Assembly (NCBI RefSeq): GCF_004153605.1
Contig: NZ_SDSI01000001.1
Coordinates: 434,001 to 498,000 of the forward strand
Length of the DNA: 64,000 nucleotides
From: Qipengyuania_B thermophila
GTDB lineage: Bacteria; Pseudomonadota; Alphaproteobacteria; Sphingomonadales; Sphingomonadaceae
Direction: 5' to 3'
Position 1 is the stretch's first letter. Every line of letters begins with the position of its first letter. Shown here one piece after another: positions 25,076-33,619 of the stretch. The translations under genes were made by a program, and so were the position numbers. The notes below the pieces were generated by a model. It did no database searches, was not told the origin of the DNA, and saw only the letters and a list, made by a program, of their open reading frames with translations.

Positions 25076-25152
25076 ACGCCACCGCTGCGCCTGCCGCCGC
25101 GCAGGCGACCGCGCTCGGCCTGTTCGAGCGCTGGCTGTCGGGGTGGGTCGGT
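25072..25152 (+). pseudogene. arsB: Truncated ACR3/ArsB arsenite transporter, N-terminal stump
   Basis: An ATG overlapping the arsC stop (ATGA) begins a reading frame whose first 27 codons, ending ALGLFERWLSGWVG, look like the cytosolic N-terminus and first-helix entry of an ACR3-type arsenite permease, the protein expected next in this operon. After about base 25150 the frame (open to 25296) turns into Arg/Ser-rich sequence with no membrane helix, so the gene is cut there. The remaining about 200 bp up to fumC show no permease sequence in any frame I read. A deletion is the likely cause. The family call rests on a short match plus context. Confidence 0.6.
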
Positions 25153-25348
25153 TTTCGATCCCAGATCGAGGCGGTGCGACGGGCGTCGAGTCGGGCGCCT
25201 TCGACGTTTGCGCATTCCCTAACGCGGCACGCGGCGCTAAGCGGCGCGTCATGCACGACACACCTGCCTGGACGCCCTTTCGTCTCCGTCTCCTGAACCG
25301 TGTCACATGCGGTCCATGTCTCGGTCTCGCCGCTGCCGGAGGTGCGGC

Positions 25349-26746
25349 ATGAGCGGCACGCGGCAGGAAACCGACTCCATCGGCACCATCGAGGTCGCCG
25401 ACGAGCGCCTGTGGGGCGCGCAGACGCAGCGGTCCTTGCAGAACTTCCGCATCGGCGGCGAGCGGATCCCGCTTGAAATCGTGCACGCCCTCGGCCGCAT
25501 CAAGCGGGCCGCGGCGCGCACGAATCACAAGCTCGGCCTGCTCGACGCGCGACTGGCGGACGCGATCGCCGATGCCGCGCAGCAGGTCGCGGACGGGCGG
25601 CTCGACGACGAGTTTCCGCTGGTCGTGTGGCAGACCGGGTCCGGCACGCAGTCGAACATGAACGCCAACGAGGTCATCGCCGCCGTCGCCTCGGAGGCGC
25701 TGGGCGGGCGTCGGGGCGAGAAGAAGCCGGTTCACCCCAACGACCACGTCAACATGAGCCAGTCGTCGAACGACACCTTTCCGACCGCGATCCACATCGC
25801 GGTGGCGAGCGTGCTGAACGCGCGGCTCCTTCCCGCGCTCGAGGCGCTGCACGCGGACCTCGCCGGCAAGGCGCGCGCGTGGGATCACATCATCAAGATC
25901 GGCCGCACCCACACGCAGGATGCGACGCCGCTCACGCTGGGGCAGAACTTCGGAGGCTACGCGCGCCAGATCGAAGCCGGGATCGAGCGCGTGCGCCTCA
26001 CCCTGCCGGGACTGTACGAGCTGGCGCAGGGCGGCACGGCGGTCGGCACCGGGCTGAACGCGCCCAAGGGCTTCGCCCAGGCCTTTGCCGAGGAAATCGC
26101 CCGCGACACCGGGCTGCCCTTCACCACCGCGCCCGACAAGTTCGAGGCGCTGGCCAGCCAGGATGCGCTGGTGTTCGCGCACGGGGCGCTCAACACGCTG
26201 GCGGCCTCGCTCTACAAGATCGCCAACGACATCCGCCTGCTCGGCTCCGGCCCGCGCGCCGGACTGGGCGAGCTGGCGCTGCCGGCGAACGAGCCGGGGT
26301 CGTCGATCATGCCGGGCAAGGTCAACCCCACCCAGTGCGAGGCGATGACGCAGGTCTGCGCGCAGGTCATCGGCAACCATGCCGCCGTCACCTTCGCCGG
26401 AACCCAGGGGCAGTTCGAGCTGAACGTCTATCGCCCGGTGGTGGGCTACAACGTGCTCCAGTCGGTGCGCCTGCTCGCCGATGCGGCCGACAGCTTCCGC
26501 GAAAACCTGCTGGCGGGGCTGGAACCGCGCGAGGACAACATCCGCCGGGGGGTCGAGAATTCGCTGATGCTGGTCACGGCGCTTGCTCCGTCCATCGGCT
26601 ACGACAAGGCCGCCAAGATCGCCAAGACCGCGCACGAGACGGGACAGACCCTGCGCGCGGCGGCGCTCGCCAGCGGCGACGTGACCGCCGAGGACTACGA
26701 CCGGGTGGTGCGTCCCGAGACGATGCTTGGCCCCGACCGCGACTGA
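25349..26746 (+). CDS. fumC: Fumarate hydratase class II
   Basis: This 465-residue iron-free fumarase interconverts fumarate and malate in the TCA cycle. The family signature GSSIMPGKVNPTQCEA is present near residues 317-332. Other conserved blocks are WQTGSGTQSNMNANEV, NDHVNMSQSSNDTFPTA and KIGRTHTQDATPLTLGQ. The start MSGTRQETDSIG was selected because it aligns with the usual N-terminus; 14 extra codons upstream are not family-like. It follows the ars remnant directly. Confidence 0.96.
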   Translation: MSGTRQETDSIGTIEVADERLWGAQTQRSLQNFRIGGERIPLEIVHALGRIKRAAARTNHKLGLLDARLADAIADAAQQVADGRLDDEFPLVVWQTGSGTQSNMNANEVIAAVASEALGGRRGEKKPVHPNDHVNMSQSSNDTFPTAIHIAVASVLNARLLPALEALHADLAGKARAWDHIIKIGRTHTQDATPLTLGQNFGGYARQIEAGIERVRLTLPGLYELAQGGTAVGTGLNAPKGFAQAFAEEIARDTGLPFTTAPDKFEALASQDALVFAHGALNTLAASLYKIANDIRLLGSGPRAGLGELALPANEPGSSIMPGKVNPTQCEAMTQVCAQVIGNHAAVTFAGTQGQFELNVYRPVVGYNVLQSVRLLADAADSFRENLLAGLEPREDNIRRGVENSLMLVTALAPSIGYDKAAKIAKTAHETGQTLRAAALASGDVTAEDYDRVVRPETMLGPDRD

Positions 26747-26780
26747 GACGGCGCTGGGGGACGGGCCGGAAGCCCGGCGC

Positions 26781-26806
26781 GGAACCGGATCGCCCCTGCA
26801 CGGGTT
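26781..26806 (+). promoter_or_regulatory. Candidate EcfG general-stress promoter
   Basis: GGAAC (26781-26785), a 17-bp spacer and GGTT (26803-26806) match the alphaproteobacterial EcfG pattern GGAAC-N16/17-CGTT with one difference. It lies about 30 bp before the start of the PRC-barrel lipoprotein gene, a class often induced in the general stress response. Confidence 0.45.
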
Positions 26807-26837
26807 GAGAGACCAAACCGATCAGGAGACATGCTCC

Positions 26838-27278
26838 ATGCGCCTGCGCCTGCTTCCCGTCCTGTTCACCGCTCCGCTGGCTCTGGCGGCGTGCAACCAG
26901 AACTCCGGCACCACCGCGACGACCGAGGGTCAAACGGCGGTCGCGACGGCGCCGGCGGCCGCTCCGGGTCAGCCGGCGGGCACGGTGGCGGCGGGCGACA
27001 TCGTGGCGCTCGGCCTGACCGAGCGGCAACTGCTCGACGCCGACCTGATCGACCCGTCGGGCCGTGACATCGGCGATGTGGAAGGGGTGCTCCGCAACGC
27101 GTCCGGGCAGGTCGACAGGCTGCTTGTCGAGGTCGAGAACACGAGCCCCGACCGCTACGTGCATGTGCCCATTGACGGGCTGGCGGTGGTGCAGCGCGGG
27201 GACGACATCGATCTGTCGACCTCCATGACCCAGCAGCAGCTCGCCGCGCTGCCGGCCGTCGACCGCAACGCGCGCTGA
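26838..27278 (+). CDS. PRC-barrel domain lipoprotein
   Basis: This 146-residue lipoprotein has the signal MRLRLLPVLFTAPLALAAC, with lipobox ALAAC and Cys19. A short low-complexity Thr/Ala linker follows, then a PRC-barrel-like domain at about 60-130: LDADLIDPSGRDIGDVEGVL, QVDRLLVEVENTSPDRYVHV and IDGLAVVQRGDDIDL. PRC barrels are small beta-barrels for protein or RNA contacts; here the lipid anchor puts it in the periplasm. An AGGAG ribosome-binding site lies 10 bp upstream of the ATG (26824-26828), and a candidate EcfG promoter precedes it. Confidence 0.88.
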   Translation: MRLRLLPVLFTAPLALAACNQNSGTTATTEGQTAVATAPAAAPGQPAGTVAAGDIVALGLTERQLLDADLIDPSGRDIGDVEGVLRNASGQVDRLLVEVENTSPDRYVHVPIDGLAVVQRGDDIDLSTSMTQQQLAALPAVDRNAR

Positions 27279-27316
27279 AGCCGGACGCATCCGCCGGGGT
27301 CGGCTGCACGGAGTTG

Positions 27317-27625
27317 ATGCCGCTCGTTCGCGCTTCGGGCAGACCGGATGCGGACGTGCCGTATCATCCGCCGGTCAAGCAGTCGGTGACGCTTGCCGGC
27401 CACCAGACCTCGGTCAGCCTCGAACCGCTATACTGGGAACTGCTGCGCACGGCCGCGCAAGAGGAGGGCAAGTCCCTCAACGCGCTGGTCGCGGCGATCG
27501 ACGCGGAACGGCTGCGCGTGGCAAGGCCGCCGGGTCTTGCCGGCGCGATCCGCGTCTGGCTCACCATGCGGCTGATCGGGATGGCGGGGGACGGCGCAGC
27601 CCTGCGCCCGTCCCCGCCGGAGTGA
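27317..27625 (+). CDS. Ribbon-helix-helix domain protein
   Basis: This is about 102 residues from the first ATG; TTG at 27314 or GTG at 27356 are alternative starts, and the latter begins just before the conserved part. The core VKQSVTLAGHQTSVSLEPLYWELLRTAAQEEGKSLNALVAAID matches the RHH_4 type: a beta strand and two helices that dimerise and contact DNA. The C-terminal 35 residues are Arg/Gly/Pro-rich. It is probably a small transcription regulator; its target is unknown. Its stop lies within a palindrome shared with the convergent gene. Confidence 0.8.
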   Translation: MPLVRASGRPDADVPYHPPVKQSVTLAGHQTSVSLEPLYWELLRTAAQEEGKSLNALVAAIDAERLRVARPPGLAGAIRVWLTMRLIGMAGDGAALRPSPPE

Positions 27626-27640
27626 CACCCGCAGGTGTCA
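27623..27640. repeat. Palindrome TGACACCCGCAGGTGTCA joining two convergent stops
   Basis: Seven-base arms TGACACC and GGTGTCA flank CGCA. The first TGA is the stop of the plus-strand RHH gene and the last three bases, read on the minus strand, are the TGA stop of the 75-residue gene. It could form an RNA hairpin at both transcript ends; there is no U run. Confidence 0.5.
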
Positions 27641-27865
27641 GTAGGTCGCGGGCGGATCGCTCGCCGGGAAGGTCTGGTCGAGCGCCTCGTCCGTCTTGCT
27701 CCACGACTGGGCGTTGTCCCGCATGGACGACACGCCCGCGTCGCGGATGGTCGCATCGCCCTGGTTGCCGGCGAAGGCCGGACGGGACGGGTTGGCGAAG
27801 TTCTTTTCGTAGTACTTGTAGCCGGCGTAGCCGAGGCCGCCGAGAACAGCGAGTTTGAGCAACAT
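27638..27865 (-). CDS. Small conserved membrane-anchored protein
   Basis: This 75-residue protein has a hydrophobic glycine-rich N-terminus, MLLKLAVLGGLGYAGYKYY, likely a single membrane helix. A soluble tail follows, ending KTDEALDQTFPASDPPATY. The FPASDPPA ending occurs in many small uncharacterised alphaproteobacterial proteins. Function is unknown. An excellent AAGGAG ribosome-binding site lies 8 bp upstream, which supports it as a real gene. It sits between the murA stop and the RHH gene. Confidence 0.8.
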   Translation of the reverse strand: MLLKLAVLGGLGYAGYKYYEKNFANPSRPAFAGNQGDATIRDAGVSSMRDNAQSWSKTDEALDQTFPASDPPATY

Positions 27866-27937
27866 GTCGAGTCTCCTTACGGCGCATTAACCCGCAAGGC
27901 GCGGATTGGGTCCGCTCCGTCTGCCGCAAACGGGAGG

Positions 27938-29221
27938 CTAGACGTCATTTTCCCGGCGGATGTCCGCACCGGCGAGGGCCAGCTTCTCCTCCAGCCGCTC
28001 GTAGCCGCGGTCGAGATGGTAGATCCGCCGCACCTGCGTCTCGCCCTCGGCCGCCAGCGCGGCAATGACGAGACTCATCGACGCGCGCAGATCGGTGGCC
28101 ATCACCTCGGCCCCCACCAGCCGCGCGGGGCCGTGCACCGTGGCCGTTCGCCCGGCCGTTTCGATCACCGCGCCCATGCGGCGCAATTCGGGCACGTGCA
28201 TGTAGCGGTTCTCGAAGATCGTCTCGTGCAGGACGCTGTCGCCCTGCGCCTGGGTCAGCAGGCTCATCAGCTGCGCCTGCATGTCGGTGGCAAGGCCCGG
28301 ATAGGGCGCCGTTTCGAGGTCGACGGCGCGCAGGCCCTCGTTGGCGGCGACCGTGACGCCGCGCGGGTCGTGCGACACCTCGACACCCGCTCTGCGCAGC
28401 GCGTCGATCGTCGCGCCCATGGTGTCCGCGTCAGCGCCCTCGAGCCGCACCGAACCGCCGGTGATGGCCGCAGCGCACGCATAGGAGCCGGCTTCGATCC
28501 TGTCGGGCATCACCCGGTAGGTGGCTCCATGAAGGCGAGGCACGCCGGTGATCACCAGCTCGCCGCTGCCGATCCCCTCGATCTGCGCCCCCATGGCGGT
28601 GAGCAGCCGGCACAGATCGACGATCTCCGGCTCCCTCGCGGCGTTCGAAAGCCTGGAGACGCCCTTGGCCAGCACCGCCGCCATGACTGCGTTCTCGGTG
28701 GCTCCGACCGACACCACGGGGAATCGGAAGTCCCCTCCGGCCAGCCCGCCGCCCGGCGCCACCGCACGCACATAGCCCTGCGCCAGCTCGACCCTCGCAC
28801 CCAGCGCCTCGAGCGCCTTGAGGTGCAGATCGATCGGCCGGTCGCCGATGGCACAGCCGCCGGGCAGCGACACGGTGGCATCGCCCGCGCGGGCCAGCAA
28901 CGGTCCCAGGACCAGGATCGAGGCCCTCATCCGGCGCACGAGGTCGTAGGGCGCCACGGTGGAGGTCAGCCGCGTCGCCTCCAGTGTCACGACGCGCCCG
29001 AAATCGTCTGGCCGCGATCCCTGAATGGTGTGCGCGACGCCGAACTGCCCCATGAGGTGCTGGAACCCGTCGATGTCGGCCAGCCGCGGCAGGTTGCGCA
29101 GGGTGACCGGCTCGTCCGTCAGCAGCGCGCAGGGCAGCAGGGTCAGGGCGGAATTCTTGGCCCCCGAGATCGGGATGGTGCCCGACAGCCGGTTGCCGCC
29201 GCGGATGATCAGCTTGTCCAT
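27938..29221 (-). CDS. murA: UDP-N-acetylglucosamine 1-carboxyvinyltransferase
   Basis: MurA transfers enolpyruvate from PEP to UDP-GlcNAc, the first step of peptidoglycan precursor synthesis and the target of fosfomycin. This 427-residue protein has Lys22-Asn23 in ISGAKNSALTLLP, the catalytic Cys123 in SLPGGCAIGDRPIDLH and the family RMRASILVLGPLLA block. Because Cys is present rather than Asp, the enzyme should be fosfomycin-sensitive. The start MDKLIIRGGN is an ATG; an in-frame GTG two codons upstream is less likely. It is divergent from galU. Confidence 0.96.
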   Translation of the reverse strand: MDKLIIRGGNRLSGTIPISGAKNSALTLLPCALLTDEPVTLRNLPRLADIDGFQHLMGQFGVAHTIQGSRPDDFGRVVTLEATRLTSTVAPYDLVRRMRASILVLGPLLARAGDATVSLPGGCAIGDRPIDLHLKALEALGARVELAQGYVRAVAPGGGLAGGDFRFPVVSVGATENAVMAAVLAKGVSRLSNAAREPEIVDLCRLLTAMGAQIEGIGSGELVITGVPRLHGATYRVMPDRIEAGSYACAAAITGGSVRLEGADADTMGATIDALRRAGVEVSHDPRGVTVAANEGLRAVDLETAPYPGLATDMQAQLMSLLTQAQGDSVLHETIFENRYMHVPELRRMGAVIETAGRTATVHGPARLVGAEVMATDLRASMSLVIAALAAEGETQVRRIYHLDRGYERLEEKLALAGADIRRENDV

Positions 29222-29307
29222 CGCCACCCTTTAGCTTGGTCCCGGCGCGGAACAAGATGGCTGCCGGCGGTTGACGCCCGCCCGACCCGCCGCCAAGGCC
29301 CGGCACC

Positions 29308-30195
29308 ATGAGCAGCCACAAACCCATCCGCAAGGCCGTGTTCCCGGTTGCCGGGCTCGGCACCCGTTTTCTGCCGGCCACCAAGGCGATCCCCAAGGAG
29401 CTTTTGCCGGTGGTCGACCGCCCGCTGATCCAGTACGCGGTGGACGAGGCGCGCGAGGTGGGGATCGAGCAGATGATCTTCGTCACCGGCCGGGGCAAGA
29501 CCGCCATCGTCGAGCATTTCGACATCGCCTACGAGCTTGAGGACACCATGCGCGAGCGGGGCAAGGATCTGTCGGTCCTCGATCCGACCCGCGCGACCCC
29601 CGGCGACATCATTACCGTTCGCCAGCAGGTGCCGCTGGGGCTTGGCCACGCCATCTGGTGCGCGCGGGCCATCGTCGGCGACGAGCCGTTCGCCATCCTG
29701 CTGCCCGACGAGCTGATGGTCGCGGCCAAAGGCGGCGGGACCGGGTGCATGACCCAGATGGTCGACGCCTACCGCGAGGTGGGGGGCAACCTCGTCTCGG
29801 TGCTGGAGGTTCCGCACGAGGAGGTCAGCTCCTACGGGGTTATCGCGCCGGGCGCGAGCCGGGGCGCGTTGACGGAGGTGACGGGCCTTGTGGAAAAGCC
29901 GGCGGTTGCCGACGCCCCGTCGAACAAGATCGTGTCGGGCCGCTACATCCTGCAGCCGGACGTCATGCGTGTCCTGGAGACGCAGGGCAAGGGCGCGGGA
30001 GGCGAAATCCAGCTCACCGACGCCATGGCGCAGATGATCGGCCGGCAACCCTTCCACGCCGTGACCTTTGCCGGCAGGCGCTTCGATTGCGGCAGCAAGA
30101 CCGGTTTTGTCGAGGCCACTCTTGCCCTCGCGCTCGAGCGCGCCGACATGGGTGCGGAGGTGCGCGCCATGGCGGAACGGCTGCTCAGGGACTGA
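29308..30195 (+). CDS. galU: UTP--glucose-1-phosphate uridylyltransferase
   Basis: GalU makes UDP-glucose, feeding LPS, exopolysaccharide and glycolipid synthesis. It has 295 residues with the nucleotide-binding FPVAGLGTRFLPATKAIPKE near the N-terminus, VVDRPLIQYAVDEA, LPDELMV (metal site), the VEKP motif in GLVEKPAVADAP and CGSKTGFVEATL near the end. All family residues look intact. It is alone in its transcription unit, with a possible hairpin terminator 60 bp downstream. Confidence 0.95.
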   Translation: MSSHKPIRKAVFPVAGLGTRFLPATKAIPKELLPVVDRPLIQYAVDEAREVGIEQMIFVTGRGKTAIVEHFDIAYELEDTMRERGKDLSVLDPTRATPGDIITVRQQVPLGLGHAIWCARAIVGDEPFAILLPDELMVAAKGGGTGCMTQMVDAYREVGGNLVSVLEVPHEEVSSYGVIAPGASRGALTEVTGLVEKPAVADAPSNKIVSGRYILQPDVMRVLETQGKGAGGEIQLTDAMAQMIGRQPFHAVTFAGRRFDCGSKTGFVEATLALALERADMGAEVRAMAERLLRD

Positions 30196-30257
30196 CGGCG
30201 GCACCAGGCGCGCGGAACGCCTTGGCAGGTTTGTCTCGCGCGGGGCGCCGGCGCCTC

Positions 30258-30305
30258 GAGGCCAGCCCGGCCTGGGCAAGGGTTGCCAAGGCCGGCCTCG
30301 GTTTC
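30258..30305 (+). terminator. Possible terminator after galU
   Basis: GAGGCC (30258-30263) pairs with GGCCTC (30294-30299). The inner bases GGCCTGGGCAA and TTGCCAAGGCC extend the stem with a bulge. A short GTTTCT follows. The imperfect stem and short T run make it a moderate candidate, placed between galU and the Mrp operon. Confidence 0.4.
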
Positions 30306-30383
30306 TAAGCGCAGGGCCATGCGGTGGGAGCACGGAGGACGCCGGCGACGCGCGGCACGCCGGAACGCAAGGTCTGCCCGGGC

Positions 30384-33233
30384 ATGATCCTGCTGCTCAC
30401 CTGCATGCTGCCGTTTCTCGGCGCGCTGGCCGTTGCGCTCGCCGCGCGGACGGGGCGTAACACGCAGGCGATCCTTGCCGGTGCCGCAACGTCGGCCGCC
30501 CTTGTGCTTATTCTGCTCCAGGCGCCGCAGGTGCTCGCGGGCACCACGAGCGCCTTTGCCATGCCCTGGGTTCCGGCTCTCGGTCTTGAGGCGTCGCTGT
30601 TCATGGATCCGCTCGGACTGATGTTCGCCGGCCTGATCCTCGGCATCGGCATCCTGATCATCACTTACGCCCGCTTCTACCTCGCGGCCGAGGATTCGAT
30701 GCCGCGATTTCTCACATTCCTGATGCTGTTTCAGGGCGCGATGCTGGGCATCGTCCTGTCGGACAACGTCCTGCTGCTGCTGATCTTCTGGGAGCTGACG
30801 AGCCTGTCGTCCTTCCTGCTGATCGGCTTCTGGAGCCACAAGGCAGAAGGGCGGCAGGGCGCGCGCATGGCGCTGGCGGTGACGGGCGGCGGGGGGCTGG
30901 CGCTGATCGCGGGGCTGCTGATCCTCGGCCGTGTGGCGGGCTCCTACAACCTGACCGACATCCTGCTGGCCGGTCTCGTCATCCAGGGCTCGCCCCTGTA
31001 CACGCCGGCGCTGGTCCTGATCCTGGTCGGCTGCTTCGCCAAGTCGGCACAGTTCCCGTTCCACTTCTGGCTGCCGCGGGCCATGGCTGCGCCGACTCCG
31101 GTCAGCGCCTATCTTCACAGCGCCACCATGGTGAAGGCGGGCGTGTTCCTGCTGGCGCGGCTGTGGCCGGTGCTCTCGGGGACGGAGCTGTGGTTCTATC
31201 TCGTGGCGACCACCGGCATGGTGACGATGTTCGTCGGCGCCGCGATCGCCCTGTTCAAGGACGATCTGAAGGCTCTGCTCGCCTATTCCACCGTCAGCCA
31301 CCTCGGCCTGCTGACGATGCTGCTCGGCTTCGGGACGCCCATGGCTGCGGTGGTCGCCGTGTTCCACATCCTGAATCACGCGACCTTCAAGGCGGCGCTG
31401 TTCATGAACGCCGGGATTGTCGATCACGAGGTCGGAACCCGCGACGTGCGCCGGCTGGGCGGCCTGGTGCATCTGATGCCGATCGCCACCACCATCGCGG
31501 TGGTCGCCGGCCTGTCGATGGCCGGGCTTCCGCCATTCAACGGCTTCATTTCCAAGGAGATGATGCTGGAGGAGGCGGGCCGGACCGTCTGGGCCGAACT
31601 GACATGGCTGATCCCGCTGGTGGCGACGCTCGCGGCGCTGCTCTCGGCCGCCTACTCCTTCCGCTATGTCAGCCACGTGTTCTTCGGCCCGCGCCGTCAT
31701 GACTATCCCCGCGCGCCGCATGATCCCGGCGCCGGGCTGTGGGGTCCGCCGGCGGTTCTGGCCGCGCTCGTCGTGCTCATCGGATTCTTCCCCGCCACGA
31801 TCGCTGGCCCGCTGGTGCAGCCGGTCGCGGCGGCGGTGATCGGGGCCGAGCCGCCCTATTTCGCGCTCAAGATGTGGCACGGGTTCACCCCCGCCCTGTT
31901 CATGAGCGTGCTGGCCGTCGCCGGCGGAGCCGCCGTGCTGTGGCGCCATGGCGAGGCGGTGCGGATGTGGCAGCGCGTGCCGGTGCCGGATGCGAAGCGC
32001 GCCTTCGACGCCGTCGTCGCGGCCTTGGTCGGGGCGAGTCGCGTCGTCACCGACACGCTGCACACCGGCACGCTTCAGCGGTCGCTGTTCGTGCTGTTTG
32101 CCGCCACCTTCCTCCTTGCGGTCGAGGGGTTGAGCGTCGGCGGACTGGGCGGCGCGACCCGCGCCGGCATCCCAGCCTCGGGGGTCGCCGTGGCCGCGTG
32201 GCTCGCTCTGGTCGCCGGCGCGGTGGCGGTGGTCGTCTCGGCGCGGCAGCGGTTCCTGGCGCTCATCTACATCAGCGTCATCGGCCTCATCGTCTCGCTC
32301 GGCTTCGTCTATCTGTCCGCGCCCGATCTCGCGCTGACGCAGATTTCCGTCGAGGTGGTGACGATCCTGCTGCTGCTGCTCGCGCTCAATCTCCTGCCCA
32401 AGACACCGCAGCCGACGAGTTCGCGCCTGCGGCGGGCGCGCGACGCCGTGCTGGCAGGCATCGTCGGCGCCGGCGTCGGCTGGCTGGCGCTGGCAGTCAT
32501 GACCCGGGCGCCGCGCGACCCAATCTCGGCCTTCCACTGGGCGCAGGCGAAGCCGGGCGGAGGCGGAACCAACGTGGTCAACGTGACACTGGTGGATTTC
32601 CGCGGCTTCGACACCTTCGGCGAGATCATCGTGCTCGGCATCGCCGCGCTGGCCATCTACGCCTTGCTCAAAACGGCGGTCAGAGGGGTGGCGGGTCGGC
32701 GGCTTCTCGCCTGGGTGCCGGAGACGCCGGAATCGCCGGAGAGGCACCCGATGATGCTGGTGGTGGCGAGCCGCCTCGTGCTGCCGATCGCGCTGGTCGT
32801 CGGGCTGTTCCTGTTCCTGCGCGGGCACAATCTGCCCGGCGGCGGCTTCATCGCCGGTCTGGTGTTCTCCATCGCGCTTCTCGTGCAGTTCATGGCGTCG
32901 GGCTATGCCTGGGCCGATGCGCGCAAGCGGCTCGAGCGGCACACGCTGATTGCCGGCGGCGTGCTGGTGGCGGCGGCGACGGGTCTGGGATCTCTCGCCT
33001 TCGGCGCGCCCTTCCTGACCAGCACCTTTGAATACATCACCTGGCCGCTCGTCGGGCAGTTCGAGCTGGCCTCGGCGCTGCTGTTCGATGTGGGCGTGTC
33101 GCTGGCGGTGGTGGGCGCGGTGCTGCTGGCGCTTGGTCAGCTGGCCAATCTGATGCAGCGGGCCGCGCGGCTCGAGGTGGACGCCGAACCCATGGACATC
33201 GACCCGACACGCGGCGCGGGAGCGGTGCGATGA
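30384..33233 (+). CDS. mrpA: Mrp Na+/H+ antiporter subunit A fused to subunit B
   Basis: This is the largest subunit of the multi-subunit cation/proton antiporter, related to complex I NuoL. The 949-residue protein has many membrane helices. The proton-channel domain (about 100-420) includes LIFWELTSLSSFLLIGFW, FPFHFWLPRAMAAPTPVSAY and YSTVSHLGLLTMLLG. An MrpA-specific region follows, then a C-terminal MnhB-type domain (about 790-940) with LVLPIALVVGLFLFLRGHN and LPGGGFIAGLVFSIALLVQF. Fusion of B onto A is the PhaAB (group 2) arrangement known from rhizobia. The start MILLLTCMLPFLGA is chosen at the first membrane helix. It begins a six-gene operon with 1-10 bp overlaps, for pH and Na+/K+ homeostasis. 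Confidence 0.93.
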   Translation: MILLLTCMLPFLGALAVALAARTGRNTQAILAGAATSAALVLILLQAPQVLAGTTSAFAMPWVPALGLEASLFMDPLGLMFAGLILGIGILIITYARFYLAAEDSMPRFLTFLMLFQGAMLGIVLSDNVLLLLIFWELTSLSSFLLIGFWSHKAEGRQGARMALAVTGGGGLALIAGLLILGRVAGSYNLTDILLAGLVIQGSPLYTPALVLILVGCFAKSAQFPFHFWLPRAMAAPTPVSAYLHSATMVKAGVFLLARLWPVLSGTELWFYLVATTGMVTMFVGAAIALFKDDLKALLAYSTVSHLGLLTMLLGFGTPMAAVVAVFHILNHATFKAALFMNAGIVDHEVGTRDVRRLGGLVHLMPIATTIAVVAGLSMAGLPPFNGFISKEMMLEEAGRTVWAELTWLIPLVATLAALLSAAYSFRYVSHVFFGPRRHDYPRAPHDPGAGLWGPPAVLAALVVLIGFFPATIAGPLVQPVAAAVIGAEPPYFALKMWHGFTPALFMSVLAVAGGAAVLWRHGEAVRMWQRVPVPDAKRAFDAVVAALVGASRVVTDTLHTGTLQRSLFVLFAATFLLAVEGLSVGGLGGATRAGIPASGVAVAAWLALVAGAVAVVVSARQRFLALIYISVIGLIVSLGFVYLSAPDLALTQISVEVVTILLLLLALNLLPKTPQPTSSRLRRARDAVLAGIVGAGVGWLALAVMTRAPRDPISAFHWAQAKPGGGGTNVVNVTLVDFRGFDTFGEIIVLGIAALAIYALLKTAVRGVAGRRLLAWVPETPESPERHPMMLVVASRLVLPIALVVGLFLFLRGHNLPGGGFIAGLVFSIALLVQFMASGYAWADARKRLERHTLIAGGVLVAAATGLGSLAFGAPFLTSTFEYITWPLVGQFELASALLFDVGVSLAVVGAVLLALGQLANLMQRAARLEVDAEPMDIDPTRGAGAVR

Positions 33234-33619
33234 CGGTCGAACTGCTCGTTGCCAGCGCCATCGGAGTGATGACCGCTGCCGGCGTGTATCTGTGCCTGAG
33301 AGGCTCGACCTTCTCGGTGGTCCTCGGGCTGGCGATGCTGTCCTATGCCATCAACGCCTTCCTCTTCTCGATGGGCCGGCTGGTTGTGGACCGGCCTCCG
33401 ATCTACGATCCTTCGGCGCCCGGCTTCACCGATCCGCTGCCACAGGCGCTCGTGCTGACGGCGATCGTGATCGCGTTCGGTATGACCGCTCTGGTGGTGG
33501 TGCTTGCCCTGCGGTCCTATCTCGAATCGGGCACGGACGACGTGAACGGTGCGGGTGCCGAACCGCCCCCGGCGGACGGGGACGCACCGGACGATCCGGC
33601 GGAGCCGCCATGCACCTGA
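33230..33619 (+). CDS. mrpC: Mrp antiporter subunit C
   Basis: This NuoK-like subunit has 129 residues and three membrane helices: ELLVASAIGVMTAAGVYLCL, VVLGLAMLSYAINAFLFSMG and QALVLTAIVIAFGMTALVVV. The block LTAIVIAFGMTA is the NuoK/MrpC signature. A hydrophilic acidic and proline-rich tail of about 30 residues follows. The start overlaps the mrpA stop by 4 bp. Confidence 0.92.
   Translation: MTVELLVASAIGVMTAAGVYLCLRGSTFSVVLGLAMLSYAINAFLFSMGRLVVDRPPIYDPSAPGFTDPLPQALVLTAIVIAFGMTALVVVLALRSYLESGTDDVNGAGAEPPPADGDAPDDPAEPPCT

Noticed and set aside
29943..32942. 999-codon minus-strand frame opposite mrpA
   Set aside because: Gln/His/Arg/Glu-rich mirror translation of a hydrophobic membrane-protein gene; no motifs and it conflicts with the strong MrpA call.
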